Below, in pieces: positions 24,154-36,560 of a DNA stretch of 64,000 bases (its first letter is position 1; each line of letters starts with the position of its first letter). The notes beneath the pieces were generated by a model, which saw only the letters and a program-made list of their open reading frames with translations, ran no database searches and was not told the origin of the DNA. The translations under genes and the position numbers were made by a program. This DNA is from Hyaloscypha bicolor E (Eukaryota > Ascomycota > Leotiomycetes > Helotiales > Hyaloscyphaceae): contig NW_020194628.1 in assembly GCF_002865645.1 (NCBI RefSeq), positions 992,001 through 1,056,000 on the forward strand. The letters are read 5' to 3'.

Positions 24154-24800
24154 ATGACTACTACGCTGCCTCCTCTTGATTTTCAGTACCTTCCTGGCTA
24201 TGAGAACCCTATAAAATACAAGGAAGCGATATGCCAATTATACTGGTTTGGCCACGTGCTAGTTTTAATGATCCAGGTGTAATATCACCTTGGTAAGAGC
24301 TTAGTTTGTCGTATTTTGAGCTATAATTACCCGGAGAGCGTACTTGCGAGACATATATCCAGTACCAGTTTTACTGCGGTAATACGGTACCGGTTAATAT
24401 ATAGGAATTAATTAAATATGAATACAAGAGTCCTTTGCTATTTATTTACGGATCCGGTAAGAAAGAAGCTATAACCTAACGCAATTATCTCTCTCAAATT
24501 CTCGTACCGTATATAGAAGGTATTATTAATACCTTTACCTTAATTACTCACCTACTTTACCTGTTAGTAAAGCCTCTTTTTATAGAAGACAGTAATTCAG
24601 CTTATGGGTACAAGTCTACTAGTAACTATTATACTAAATAGAGGACAAAGTATAGTATTATATTAATGCCACGCCTTTCTATAAGCGAACTATCTCTAGA
24701 TAATGCGAATTAAAAGTCTGATTATCCCGAATTCCAATTAATAAATAAGGTAGTAAGGCGTGTTTCGGAGCTTTAATAATATTTCTGTAGTTCTTATTAC
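24154..24800 (+). pseudogene. Tc1/mariner-type (DDE_3) transposase relic
   Basis: The readable part (about 24,390-24,780, plus strand) contains L-S-Q-I-L-V-P-Y-I-E-G-I-I, then L-F-I-E-D-S-N-S-A-Y-G-Y-K-S-T-S-N, then I-I-L-M-P, and a tail with V-V-R-R-V. This is the order seen in fungal Tc1/mariner DDE_3 transposases around the second catalytic Asp (usual form M-E-D-G-N-S-A-H) and the downstream N-P-I-E-K-C-W-R-R block, here disrupted. TAG/TAA stops replace Gln codons, but mutation is moderate. An ATG at 24,154 opens a 43-codon frame (MTTTLPPLDFQYLPGYENP...) of unknown relation to the transposase. Terminal inverted repeats were not found. Confidence 0.6.
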
Positions 24801-27800
24801 TTATATAATATCTTGACTTAATAAATAGTAATTTTGGTAGTATTTAAAGCTAAACCTATATTAGCCTAATATACTATTTATAAGAGTTATTAAATATAGA
24901 AATATATTACTATTTAGAGATTTAGTAATATATTATTATTATATATTCGTAACTTAATATATATTAATTTTTAGTAAATAACTAGACGGCAAGCCCGTAT
25001 TAGGAAACTGCAACCCCTCGTATTAGGCAAGGTATATATACGGGCCCACTGCCGCTTTTATAGGATATAAAAAATCTTATAACTTTATTACTTGCTCTTT
25101 TCCTTTTTTCTTTTCTTTCTAACTACCTAATAATTTTTATCTTATAATACTTAATACTCGCTTTTTATACGTATTTAGTTTTTTTATTCAAATTTTATTT
25201 CTTTTTATTAAACTCCCCTAACTAGCCATACTATAGCTAAAAAAATAATACTAATAAGGTATAAAGTAGTTTTAACTAAAATTCACGATCTTTCTTACTA
25301 CTTTAATACTACTAAGTAGCTAAGTAATTATAATACCGCGAATTGCCTCCTAAACTGCCTTATATTAGCTAAATTATAAGCTTTTTATATTTTAACGTTT
25401 TTATAATTTGCCTTATTATTATATTATAACTATTTCTTAAAATAGGCTACTTCAGAGATTAAGATATTATAAACTTAGCCTGTACTTCTTATAGTATAAT
25501 AATGCCTTATAATAATATGGCCTGGCCTTTTACCTAGCTATATTATATGTGAATAATATATAGATAGTTTCCTATAAGTTTCCTTATACTATAGTATATT
25601 TTATATTTATTTAATTATATGGATTTAGGCTAATTTAAAATAAAAGAATTATATAAGGCTTTAATAAAATATTAATTATATCTATTAAAGATATACTAAT
25701 TAAATTATAATAAATATTTATATAATAGCTAAAACGCTAATAATAAAAATATTTGTAATATATAAGGTTGCCTAAAGCCTTTAAATAGATAGATAAGATA
25801 ATATCTAAAGATATATAACTTCTCTTTTTCTTTAACCGCCCCTATTTCCTTATCTAGCTTTTTATAGCTTTACTAATAATTGAAAAAGGATATTAAGATC
25901 TATTAATTATAGTAAATAGTAAAGTAAAAATAATGGCCGCAAAGAGGTAATAGATATCTTCCGGTATAAGAGTATAGGATTTAAGGTTTTAAGTTTTGGT
26001 AACTATAGTAAATCTTTATATATATAAGGAGTGGTATTAATACCAAGGCATTTTAAATAGTGGGTATATTAAAAGAGAAGAAGAATAATATACTAAAAGT
26101 ATATAATAGGCTATAGAGAGTATTTCTGTCCTGTAAAAACAATGCGAAAAGCCTATATAAATCCTGATTTCGCCTTATTTACTACTTTTATAATTTAATT
26201 TCTATAGTTAGTAATAAGTAGAAAATTTATTAAATACTTTTAAATATTTTCACACGCTTAAAATAATTATTTTGATATTTAAATCATATATTTATATTTT
26301 AATTACTTCGTGTTTTAAAAGTATAATAAACTACTATAAACCTGCCTTAAAGCTAATTAGTATTATTAATAAGTTTTAGTATATTAATTTGAGTAATATA
26401 AAACTTAATATACCATAATTAGTAATAACTAATAACTATAAAAGTAATAATCTTGAAATCCAAAGTAAGTTCTAATATTAAGATATTTGGCTAATAGTAA
26501 TTATAATTAATCTTAAATATCTAAAAGCAAAAAATAATATAATTATTAATAATAATAAAAACGACAATAACTTTGACCTTTCCTTTATTAAATAACTGCT
26601 ATATATTATACTATAAAAAAAGAGCTTTAAAATAAAGGACTAGCCTTTAAATAATATAATATTAGAAGTTGGGAATAAAACTATAAATAAGAAAAGCGGC
26701 TTTCTTAATAATAACGGGTTAGTACTAGTTAATACCCTAAGTAGTAGTCTAGGTAAGTATGCTCTTATTCTTTATTATAGAAATAAATAACTAGCTTTTT
26801 TAATATAATATAAAAAATCCAATTATATTACTAGGTAATAATAACTTAAAGGCCTTTAAAGTTTAAGTTAATAATAATAATCTTTATACTAAAAATACAG
26901 CGGTAAATAAAAGTTTTCTTAATAATTTAAAGACTACTATTAACTTAATAACCCCGGCCCCTATTAATTTTAATATCTGGTATAATATTAATAACCTACT
27001 TAAGATAGCAAAGCACTTATAGTATTATAAACTAAAACCTTTAATATCCGTTTTTATTTGCTATTATATTTCCTTTATTTCTAGTATCTTAAATAAGCCA
27101 TTATATAATTATATTAGTATAGTAAACTAATATATAATCTTAGTTAAGTTTAAAGCCATAATATTTCCTTTTACTTATTCTTATAATTACCTCCCCGACT
27201 ATTTTCCTATAGTTTAAAGTATAGTAAACGAGTATGAGCTAGTATACCCTATACTGAATTTCGATATCTCTTATAAGAGATAGTAATAAAAGAAGTAGGA
27301 TAGTTAGGTTTATAGTAATAATAACGAGAATAATAGGCAGATATAATAAAAGGTAAATAAAGATCTAATAGTAATATTAATATCTAAAAAATTCAGTAAT
27401 ACTTATTTATTTAGTAAGAATAAAAGTTTAAGGCTAGTCACTTATAATTTATCTCTAGAGCCGAGTTAAAATAAATTAAAAAGCCATAATAATAATTATA
27501 ATAATAACGAGTTTAATAATAATCCCGTATTAATTAATATAAATAAAAAACCACATTTTATTAAGCGGAAATAATTATCTTTAATTATTAACCTAATATA
27601 TAAAAAGTATAAATATTATTTTAAATAAAAATTTAAACCCTAATATAAATCATATACTAAACTCCGTTAATACTTTTTAAAATTATACTCCCCTTTTAGT
27701 TATAGTTTAATAATTACTATAGTATTTAATATTAAGGGTTAATTATCTTTACTAGTACCTTTAATACTATAATCTATAAATATAGAGATATTATCTAACT

Positions 27801-28480
27801 ATAATAACTTTAGGTAATTAAATAGTAATATTTTACTAATACTAATAAAAATTATATTTTATTTATACTTTATATACTATTATTTCTTTATAGCAGTTAT
27901 TTGAGATAGTTATAATAGGCGAGAAATCTCTTTCTACTAGCTTACCCGACTTATTAAAAGTATTAGCTATATAAGAAAAATTAATAACTTTACTATTAAG
28001 CTAATAAAATAAAATTTATTTCTTTTAACTAGCTTTAGCTAATATACTTTATCTTTGCTTTTTAGTAGTATGATTTTATTACTTATTATAAAGGCAAACT
28101 ATATTTTCGATAATATGCTTTTAATTATACTTTAATATAATAAAGCTATTAATACTAGAGCTCTATTATTAGAAGAGAATAAACCGTTAACTAGTAATAA
28201 TAAGAGTAGTTTAAGTAATAGTAATCCTGATCTTAATAGTAATAATAATACGTATTTAAATAGAAAAAAGCAGAGTTTTAGTATAAGGATAAATATCCCA
28301 TAGGATCCTATAGACGAGTAGTACTTACTAGTATATAAGAAGAAAGGCAAATTATAGAAGTAGATCTTCTGGTAGTTTCTAGGCAGGAGTTAGCCTATAG
28401 TACATATATGTTTAAATATTATATAGGGCAGAGGCGAGTAGGCTTCCTTATATAGGTAAATAGGCAGCTTATAGGGTATA
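24801..28480. other. RIPed AT-rich DNA, unidentified element(s)
   Basis: A less mutated patch at 24,980-25,110 (GACGGCAAGCCCGTATTAGG, and a second GTATTAGG 29 bp on) precedes a pyrimidine-rich run, which could be the edge of an element. From about 26,550 to 28,450 several Gln-restorable plus-strand frames can be followed. One at 27,400-28,450 leads towards the second GED-like copy, with an Asn/Ser-rich stretch near 28,180-28,260. None shows a motif I can name. Confidence 0.4.
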
Positions 28481-28489
28481 CTTAGTTAT

Positions 28490-28690
28490 TAAAATTTGAA
28501 AGAATAAATCGAGTAATATATTATATATAGGCTTGAGAAGATCTTCTTACTTATTTTCGTATATATCATATTAGATACGGAAGCTAAAGCCATTGCCTTT
28601 AAGCCATTATTTATAAAGTATTAGAGGAAATTATTAAAAATAGTATTAAGAAGTTATAGGATAGATATAAGATTTTCAGGAGTTAATAGT
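28490..28690 (+). pseudogene. dynamin GED-like fragment, copy 2, RIPed
   Basis: Aligns over about 200 bp with 21,240-21,440 with mainly C-to-T and G-to-A differences (CTTGAGAAGATCTTCTTACT against CTCGAGAAGATCTTCTTTCC). The peptide reads L-E-K-I-F-L-L-I-F-V-Y-I-I-L-D-T-E-A-K-A-I-A-F-K-P, then in another frame L-E-E-I-I-K, L-Q-D-R-Y-K-I-F-R. The frame change after the K-P segment occurs at the same place as in copy 1, so that lesion (or a lost intron boundary) predates the duplication. Confidence 0.6.
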
Positions 28691-28699
28691 ACTAGATAG

Positions 28700-29409
28700 A
28701 TAATAATACTATAGTTTCTTAAAAGGGTTTATTTTTATATGAATCCGCATTTCATATTATTATACTATAGCCTTAGTACTAAGATTAATAGAGCTTTCTA
28801 TAGATTTTAATACTCGAGATAAAAAAAATCAGATACTTGCCTCTAAGGATATTAATATATTATTAATAAAATTCCTATTAAGTTCTAAATTTAGTAAGAA
28901 TAGGTATTTCTTATTTCTTCCTATATTTCCCTAATAGTAAGCGTTTTTAACTAGTAATATAAGGGGAATTATATAATTTTTGAAATATAAGCTCCTTAAA
29001 TATTTCTTATAGGGGTTTAGTAGATATAGTAGGTAAAAGGAAGGAGAGGTCTACTTACTAGGCCTAGTAATGTCCTTAATTAAAAATAGCTATAGGATTA
29101 ATTATATAAATTAGTTAATTTGCTTTATTATAATATATAGATTTCTCTAAGACTTTATAGTAAATATATACTTTCAGGTCCTTACTTTACTTATATATTT
29201 ATCTCCTTTCCTAAATAGCTAATTATCTTAAAAGCATGCCTATCTTTAATTAGTATCTTGAGATTAGTATAGCTCTATAGGTTAAGCTCTTTTCTTTGGC
29301 TTTTTAAATACTTTCCCGTTAATTCTCTGAGATAGTAAAGTATTAGGGGTAATATCTTATAAATTAATATGGGTTAATTAACTATTAGCTTTCTTTAATA
29401 AAGATATAG
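28700..29409. other. RIPed spacer
   Basis: AT-rich DNA between the GED-like copy and the 3' end of the DUF7924-like gene. No frame or repeat could be assigned. Confidence 0.4.
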
Positions 29410-31100
29410 TATTATAACTTGATTAATTAGAGAGATAGTGGCTTTCTAAGCCCTATAAGAGTCCGGATTCCCCTGGCTTAGATTACTCTAAGACCTTAAA
29501 ATCCGGGTTAAGCGGCAAGTTATTAATAACTAAATAGATTCTTTTTAAGTAAGTTAGTATTTATTTATTATAGATGTTTTTAATAAACTTATATATTATT
29601 TATTTCTCTTTACTATTTAATACCATAAAGCTAAATTTATAAATTAGGTAATAAAAGAAAATAGTCTTATTCCTATTAATTATAGGATAATAACTATAGA
29701 TTCTTACTATTTAGTAATTATATAAGACTAAGAAGGCGAGTATCTCCTAGTAAGGCTCCTTTTTATGTTTTATAAGCCTAAAGAATTTAATAATACCCCT
29801 TATAGCTATTATTATATTATGAGTATTCTATTAGTCTATAATATTAAGTGCCGTAGTACTATATTTAACCTTATATATAAGAAACAGGAAGTATATATAA
29901 TATATATTTATAAAAAGAGATAGTTCTAAGAAGCTATTAATAAATAGCTGGATTTTTTTAAGCTAATCTTTAGTAAATGCAGTTTGCTTAAATCTAATAG
30001 TATAGTCGGGTTATAGATAAGACTTAGTTAGAGTAATGGAATTATCCTAGCCTTTATTAATACTTTTAATTAAGGTTTTTAGATATTTAATGCCATATAT
30101 AGCTAGAGACTAAGCAGAGGGAATAATTAGTTAAGTAATATCTTAAATAACCTTAGCCTTATTCCTATCTTATATTATTTCACATATCTTTTTAAAGAGA
30201 TTATCTTAAAATAATAAATCCTCTGGAATTATTTACTTAGCTTTAAGGAAGGTTTAGTAAATAAACTTGCTTGTATCCGTAATACCTAAATCTGATTTAT
30301 ATATAAAGCTATCCTTAGTCTTAAGCAGGATTCTATATTATGGGCTTTAATATAAAGCACTTTTGGCTTCCCTCAGCTTTTAATTACTAGGTGTAATAGA
30401 GCTGGGCACGGCAGAGCTAGCTTCTGATTATCTGCCATAAAAAGATAAAGAAGATTTCTTTCTTATAAGTAGATGATTTATACTAGTCTCTAATTTAAAG
30501 TATTCCTTAGGCTAATAAAGCTCTTTTCTCTAGTATTTAAGTGGGTTAATCTCCTTTCTACTATTATTAATAGCTATATTCTTACTAATTATACCTTTAA
30601 TAAGAGATTATAGAGGGGACTTTCACGGTTATTTTTAAGAGGAAGTAGTACTAGAAGAGAGAGTGAGTTTATCTTCTTGTAATTATTTTTGTTTTTAATC
30701 TTTAATTTATAGAAACTTGACTTGAGTTAGCTTTATAATATAGCAGAAGGAAAGTGGCATGCCTTTTTACTAAGAGCTTTACTAATTGGGGAGGAAAGCG
30801 GGTGCTTTAATTTACTGTCCTTGGATATAGTATAAACCTGGTAATATAGGTATGGGCTTTTATAAGGGGAAAGCTATAGGCATTCTTTCTTAATATCTTA
30901 TGGCCGTGCTTTTATTAATAATTAGTTAAAGTATATAACCGGTATAAATGGCTTACTTATATTTATCTTTTAATACTAAGTATTATTATCTAACTTTTTG
31001 GATGTTTTGTTTTACTTAATATGGGGCTATATTAATTAAAAGGAAGAGGGATAATAAGTGGGTTTATATTATTACTGAGGTTAATAGATAAAAAGGGGAG
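29410..31100 (-). pseudogene. DUF7924-type fungal protein, RIP-inactivated
   Basis: Reading the minus strand from about 31,100 to 29,410 and allowing mutated Gln/Trp/Arg codons, the order matches a family common and often multi-copy in ascomycetes (I recall the label DUF7924). A low-complexity Ser/Lys-rich N-terminus is followed by S-D-L-G-I-T-D-T-S-K-F near 30,280, then I-I-P-E-D-L-L-F and F-K-K-I-C-E-I-I. Further on come P-D-Y-T-I-R-F-K-Q-T-A-F-T near 29,980 and E-I-L-A-F-L-V near 29,740. It ends N-N-L-P-L-N-P-D-F near 29,520. Stops are mainly TAA/TAG at former Gln positions. The molecular function of the family is not known to me. The start is not determinable. Confidence 0.75.
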
Positions 31101-32332
31101 GAAGTACTAGAGAGAGCGCATTAAATATAGAGTGGTTAGTAATGAAATGTGCTAGAGTTTAGGATAAAAAATAATAGTAGTAATAATTCTTATTTTTATT
31201 TATTTAGTAATTATAATAATTACCCTTTATTCGATTTACTTATATCTGAGATTAACTTATCTAAAGTAATTATAAATAAAAGAAAGTTAAGCTGCTTTGG
31301 TTGGCTCTAATATTAGATTAGAAAGTTTGTAGATTATAATATAGATTATGCGGGTAATACTAGTTAATACTAACTTAATAAAAATTAGTTTACTATTCTA
31401 ACTATATAAATCTGAATTGCGGCCTAATCTATAAGGTAATATCTGGTAATTCTACTTACTAAGGGAATATATTAATCTAGTACCAAATAAGAGCCATCCC
31501 TTAATTTATAGCCACTTTCTAAATAAGCTTTTTGGCTACCTAATATTATGTATATATATATATAGTCAAATTAGGATTATGTTTCTTAATATATTATATG
31601 TAATTAGGGGTGGCTATCTAATGAGTCACATATTGCCTAGTAATAATTAGAATACTCTCTGGGATATTTTGGAAGTAGTTATAATAGTAGTATTAAGAAT
31701 TTTTAAATTTAAAAAAGGATATATAGAAAGGATAGCAAGGTTTGAGGGCGCTAAAGGGATTAATAATAAGTTCTCGGTATTTGTAAATAATTAAAAATCT
31801 GGTATATATAGCAAGGGTTTACCTAGACCTTGGAGAATTAGGCTTTTATTATATAGAGCTATTTGAGATAAAAAATATATAATATAAAGCTAGTTAAATC
31901 TTATTTATTTACGCACTAAATAAATAGCTCTTTCCCCTGCCATATACAGGCTAATATCTTCCCAGAGCAAATTAGATAGTATTAAACCATACTCTATAAA
32001 GTCTCTTTTTATCCTATATATAAACCACCTTATCCTTCTATCTACTAGCTTTAATGCGAGAGCACGGTACGGTTAAGGGAAGCGGTATTTAAAGCGAGGA
32101 GGATTGGGGATTAGATGCATGAATGGAATATTACAGAAGAAAATTGAGAGGTTATTATTGGAAGTAGATATGAGGCGCATTGGCTTTATAGGAAATAATT
32201 AATATATTATATAATAAGTCGCGCGTTTATTAATATCCCTGGTATTATTATATTATATAGTTTTTCCTAGATCCTTTTTAAAAATAAACCCCCCCTAACT
32301 AAAATAATAATACTAATTCCTAGTATTCCTGC
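31101..32332. other. RIPed intergenic DNA, no gene seen
   Basis: AT-rich spacer between two minus-strand gene relics. It contains a TATATATATATATAG run near 31,550 and a moderately GC-rich patch at 32,050-32,130, but no followable frame. The right end abuts the FunK1 stop codon. Confidence 0.4.
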
Positions 32333-34979
32333 CTATACGTTTACCTGTTCCTTCTTTCTTAAAGAGGTTATTGCCCCGTTAAATGCCTTAATTATCCTAT
32401 TATATATTATACTATAATTATGAAACGTACCTATAAAGATGTCCCCATCCCTAATTAGAAAGAGAGCGGATCGGAGTTCGCGAGCTAAGGGCTTGAGGTT
32501 CTCGAACTTCGGTGCAAACTCCGTAATAATATTCTCAAATTAATTTTTGCCCACGTGGCCCTGCTTTGTATTAGTAATTTCTGTATATACCCTAGTATAC
32601 TAACCTCGTAGTATATTTATCTTTAGTCTTATTCCCTTGGGTTTTTGCCTGCCCATACTTTAATAGCCATATTAAATACATATTTATACGAAAACATAAA
32701 AAAATAACTCTAGGTCATACTAATATGTATGACCTTTGCCTTTAAGAACCTTGATTACCATGAATTACATAGTGCTAGTCCGGTAATAAGCCCTACTCGG
32801 CATGCCGTCTAGCTCCTTTACCAAGTTCAAGTTAATTAGTCTTCCTTTCGGGGCATCTTTGGTAGGGAGTTCGGTAATAATAATATTATTTTCGGAGATA
32901 TTCTAATAAAGAATCTTTCTATCCTCGAGTAGTAACCTATAACCTCGGATAGTATCGCGCAGCGCCTCCAAAAGCTCTCTAACTAATTAATATTCGTGAA
33001 GAGGTCGTCTAGCTAGTAAAGTTACTAAGTAGTAGTTCACTCGGTTATCGTACGTCTCACTTTCATAGTCTATTAGATTATTGACTTTGGCTTCTTAAAT
33101 ACTATTAATATTATTCTACTGCCACTTATTCCGATAGTCTACTAGACTATTAACCACTGGTTCTTGAATACTAGGAGTGCCAATTATGTCTAGCTAGTCT
33201 TCTTTACACATATTTGTTGCACTAGTATGATTACTCTCGGATTTAGACCTCTTTAGTCTGCTACCTCTATTAAGTCTTTTATCTCTTTTTCTTTTCTGCC
33301 CAGAGGAAGAAGTTGTGGCACTACTTGCACCGATTCCTAGGCTAACCAAGTGAGCCATACTACTCTCTGACCTTTCTCTGAGGCTTGTTTTCGAGTACGG
33401 ACGGCTGGATTCTGGACTACTATTAACCCAAAAAGCTTTCTTTAATGGCTTCCGTAGCGGCCCAAATCTCATGGCTCGTCGCAAATGTGAAATCGTATCC
33501 GGGTCGCCGTTAATAGTAATCTGCTTATAATTAAACCATATAGTAATACCCGTAACTCCTTTTTTCTTTACTAACTTTAATAGTTCTCCCTCTTACTACT
33601 TTTTGTTAGACGGCCAAGCGAACTTCATAATATACTCCCAGTTTATTAAGACGGATCTCCTTTCTCGATAGTATGTTATTCCCCGGTATACTATTGCTTT
33701 TGTTAAGGCGATTGGCTTGTCCTCTAAAGAGATCCTCATACCTCGTATAATAATATACTTGCCATTGCCATTACGCTTAATAAACGTATTTAAATCTAAT
33801 TCTATATCGGACATTATTGCATAGCCGACAAAAACCTTAATAAATCGCTCTGGCTCTTTGTAAATATTAAACTTCTCGAAGTTATATGGTCCAGATCTAT
33901 TAAATACCCAAAGCCATATTAGACTTCTGCAGATTATAAAACCAGGCACGAATCGCCGCTCCGGCTGACTTCCAAACACTTCGCGTATATATCCTGCCAA
34001 CTATACTAGTGTTTTTGCTAATTAATCCTTATTATGATTCTGTTTGTATTCTCTAATAATAAGTACATTGGACTAGTCGTACTCGCCGTCTAGTAAGACA
34101 GTATTGGCGGAGGTAAGGAAAATATTAAGCTTATAATTAGCTTCCGAGCTCCTTAATACTTTATTCGCTAATATGTAGTATCTGCGGCGAAGTCCGCCAA
34201 GAATAGTATCCTGGAACTTCATGAACCACTCAAAAAAAAGACCTTGAATTAAAGGCTCTGGCTACCTGCTCCAACGACCTTCTATATATTAGGCTCTCGA
34301 CTCTTTATAGATATTCCTCGCATTGTTTGTCTAAGACTTTCCTTCGAAGTATTGCTCGTAGAAGCCTCCGATATTATAGTAGACGCGGCCTATAAGTTCC
34401 TCAAGTATCCGCTAGTTAACCTCATCGTGTGTCTGCTTAATCCCTCTCTGAGAAGCCGAGCTAAATTAAAGTGGCGTGTCGAAAATGGCTTTCTTAAAGG
34501 CGGTCGGTGGCGTTAAAGATATTATTCGCGTAATTACTTTAAATACCGTACGCCAAATATCCGCGTTATTCAAAGTCGATATACCAGGTTCATTCCTGAT
34601 AATTAGCTTCACTAGAGGGATAGCTAATATGATATCTAACTCATTCGAATCCACGCGCCCGTATAGTATAGCAAAGTCGCCAGAGATAGTTCTGTTAGCT
34701 ATTCGTAAAGGAAGGATTCGAGTAGCTAGTTTAATTAGCAGAGTTTGAATAAGATTGAGTACGAGGGATTTAGTAACTACATATGTTAGCTAGTAAGGTA
34801 GCCACATGAAGTTGAGTAATACCTGCTGTAATAGTCGTTGAGAAGACAGCTTGTACTATATCGGATGATGAGGCAATACCAAGGCCCAAACGAGTTGATT
34901 CAAATTAATAACGGAAGGTGGCTAGCCGTTCCTTGATCGGGTTACGCCTGATTTTATTAAGTTCGGAAGTTATGGCCAT
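32333..34979 (-). pseudogene. FunK1-type fungal protein kinase, RIP-inactivated
   Basis: FunK1 kinases are a large, expanded kinase group of filamentous fungi with unknown substrates. The minus strand gives the full layout in about 880 codons. The N-terminus M-A-I-T-S-E-L-N-K starts at ATG 34,979, and a frameshift lies near 34,745. A helical region follows with E-L-I-G-R-V-Y-Y and Q-L-A-G-Y-I-R-E-V-F-G-S-Q-P (about 34,010). A Ser/Lys/Arg-rich segment lies at 33,200-33,480. The catalytic loop near 32,900 reads Y-stop-N-I-S-E-N-N-I-I-I-T where the family has H-R-D-I-S-E-N-N, then come D-L-E-S-F-F-Y-V and the C-terminal G-T-F-H-N-Y-S-I-I-Y. Nearly all stops are at Gln or Trp codons, as RIP predicts. 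Mutation is lighter than in the retroelements. A phosphotransferase-family gene diverges from its 5' end. Confidence 0.88.
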
Positions 34980-35439
34980 AATTGCAGATTGAAAAGAACG
35001 GAATAAAGTATTAAGGACCTGTAATGTGAGGACGCAAGTTATCGCGAATACGCTTTGGCCTAGTGGGCCGTGCGGTCCTGATTACATAAGATATATTAGT
35101 CGAGATAAAATTTAGCTTTCTCTTGAGATTCACACTATAACGTTTTTTTATTAATAAAGTTATAGTTCTCTATTAGCGGGCGGCCAGGGAATAAAATATA
35201 GGGGAATAAGGAAGCCGAAATTAAAGGCACCATCTCTATATTATGGATATTTAGGCATGTGACCGAGCAGATTAATAACATAATAAAGAACCGGAACGGA
35301 TTAACTATAAGCCCGGCGTCTTCGTTGACAGGGATTAAGCCGCAACCGCTTCAAGGGGTAGATAAAAAAGAAGCCAGGCTCGCTGCGCTAATCTCCACCT
35401 CTAGTTTTCGTTATTACTAACAAATGCATTTTCGTTGCT
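34980..35439. promoter_or_regulatory. spacer between divergent FunK1 and phosphotransferase relics
   Basis: A 460-bp intergenic region between two divergently oriented 5' ends; it would once have held both promoters. A TATA-like ATAAAATATA lies near 35,190. No specific binding site can be named. Confidence 0.35.
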
Positions 35440-36560
35440 ATGGGTGTCTCTGGCTATGTAGCAAAGCCGGACGCTTATAATATACTCTTAGCCTACCAGA
35501 TCGCCAAGTTCTTTAACGAGCATGGACTTCTGAGGGACAAAGTCGATTATTTTGCGGCTAATTTTCTTGGCAGTCCTGTCTCTGCCACACTAATACAAGG
35601 TGCGACTAGCTATACTGTATCTAGAGATAAGGCGGCTCAGGTTATCCAGTTTCGGCGCTCTCAAATACCCATGAGACAAATTAAGATTGCAAGATAACTT
35701 TATGGAGATTTTGTTCCCGAGTGCAAGTCCCAAGGCATGTTTGGGCTAGTTCACGTATATGTGGTAAATCTTATTCCCGGACCGGCTTTCTGTCAAGTTA
35801 GGAATTAGTTTTTTTCTTTTGCATCTATAATAGAATAATATTTATAGCAAACTGTACAAGACTTTGCAAGGTCTAATACTATATCTATGGTTATTTATAT
35901 ATTTGGTTAATAAAAGACTCGTATAAATTCTTTGCTTTAGCGTAAATTAATAAACTTGCCCATATATTGGAGCCGCCTCCTGGCTTATTTAATAAGTACT
36001 TCAAGATTTTGAATAAAATCTCTCTAGACCTGCCTGCCTAACTTCAAATAAAGCTAGATAATGTTTACTAAAAGCTTTTACGGCTCTTCCGGTCTAGCTA
36101 TCCCATAGTTCTCTAATATAATAATCTCTTAAAAAACAATATTTACATGAATGAGGCTACTAGTCATATTATAGGCAAGTGTCTATACGGAGTTTTCCTT
36201 TCTTTCTTACTTTAATATTCTCTGAAATAATGTCTAGGGAAATAAAGACTAATTATCTTATTATAGGTATTATTAATTAGGCTGACGCTAAGATTACTCC
36301 GTTCGACATGTCCCTTGCAAGTATAGAGGTTATTCTTAGTATCTAGACCAAAACTAATTAGCATTTTTACTCTAATTATAATAGCCTTCGGGAATTATTT
36401 TAATAAACTTTCTACCGGGTAACTGGCCATATCTCGAAAGATAATTGGCATTTAATCGAAGTTATAAGGCTATTTGGATTCTTCCGAGAGTATAGCCTTA
36501 AGAAAAAAGAATATGTAATCGCATATCTTTCCGTCTTATGTTTACTTTAAATAAGATACT
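35440..36560 (+). pseudogene. aminoglycoside-phosphotransferase (APH)-family protein, RIP-mutated
   Basis: The family (Pfam APH, kinase-like fold) contains many fungal paralogues of unknown substrate. The open first part (35,440-35,697) holds G-A-T-S-Y-T-V and A-A-Q-V-I-Q-F-R, and the frame continues past a stop through Y-G-D-F-V-P-E-C and P-G-P-A-F-C-Q-V-R. The catalytic loop near 36,120 reads Y-N-N-L-L-K-N-N-I where H-x-D-x-x-x-x-N is expected, both key residues changed by C-to-T or G-to-A. The metal-binding D-W-A-D-A reads N-stop-A-D-A near 36,280. Between them a 92-bp intron (36,175-36,266) begins GCAAGT and ends ATTATAG, restoring G-I-I-N-stop-A-D-A. Another frame break near 35,810-35,930 may be a second intron. 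Start chosen at ATG 35,440. Confidence 0.8.

Noticed and set aside
34476..34748. 90-codon plus-strand open frame
   Set aside because: It is antisense to the FunK1 relic, whose minus-strand frame is recognisable at the same place.
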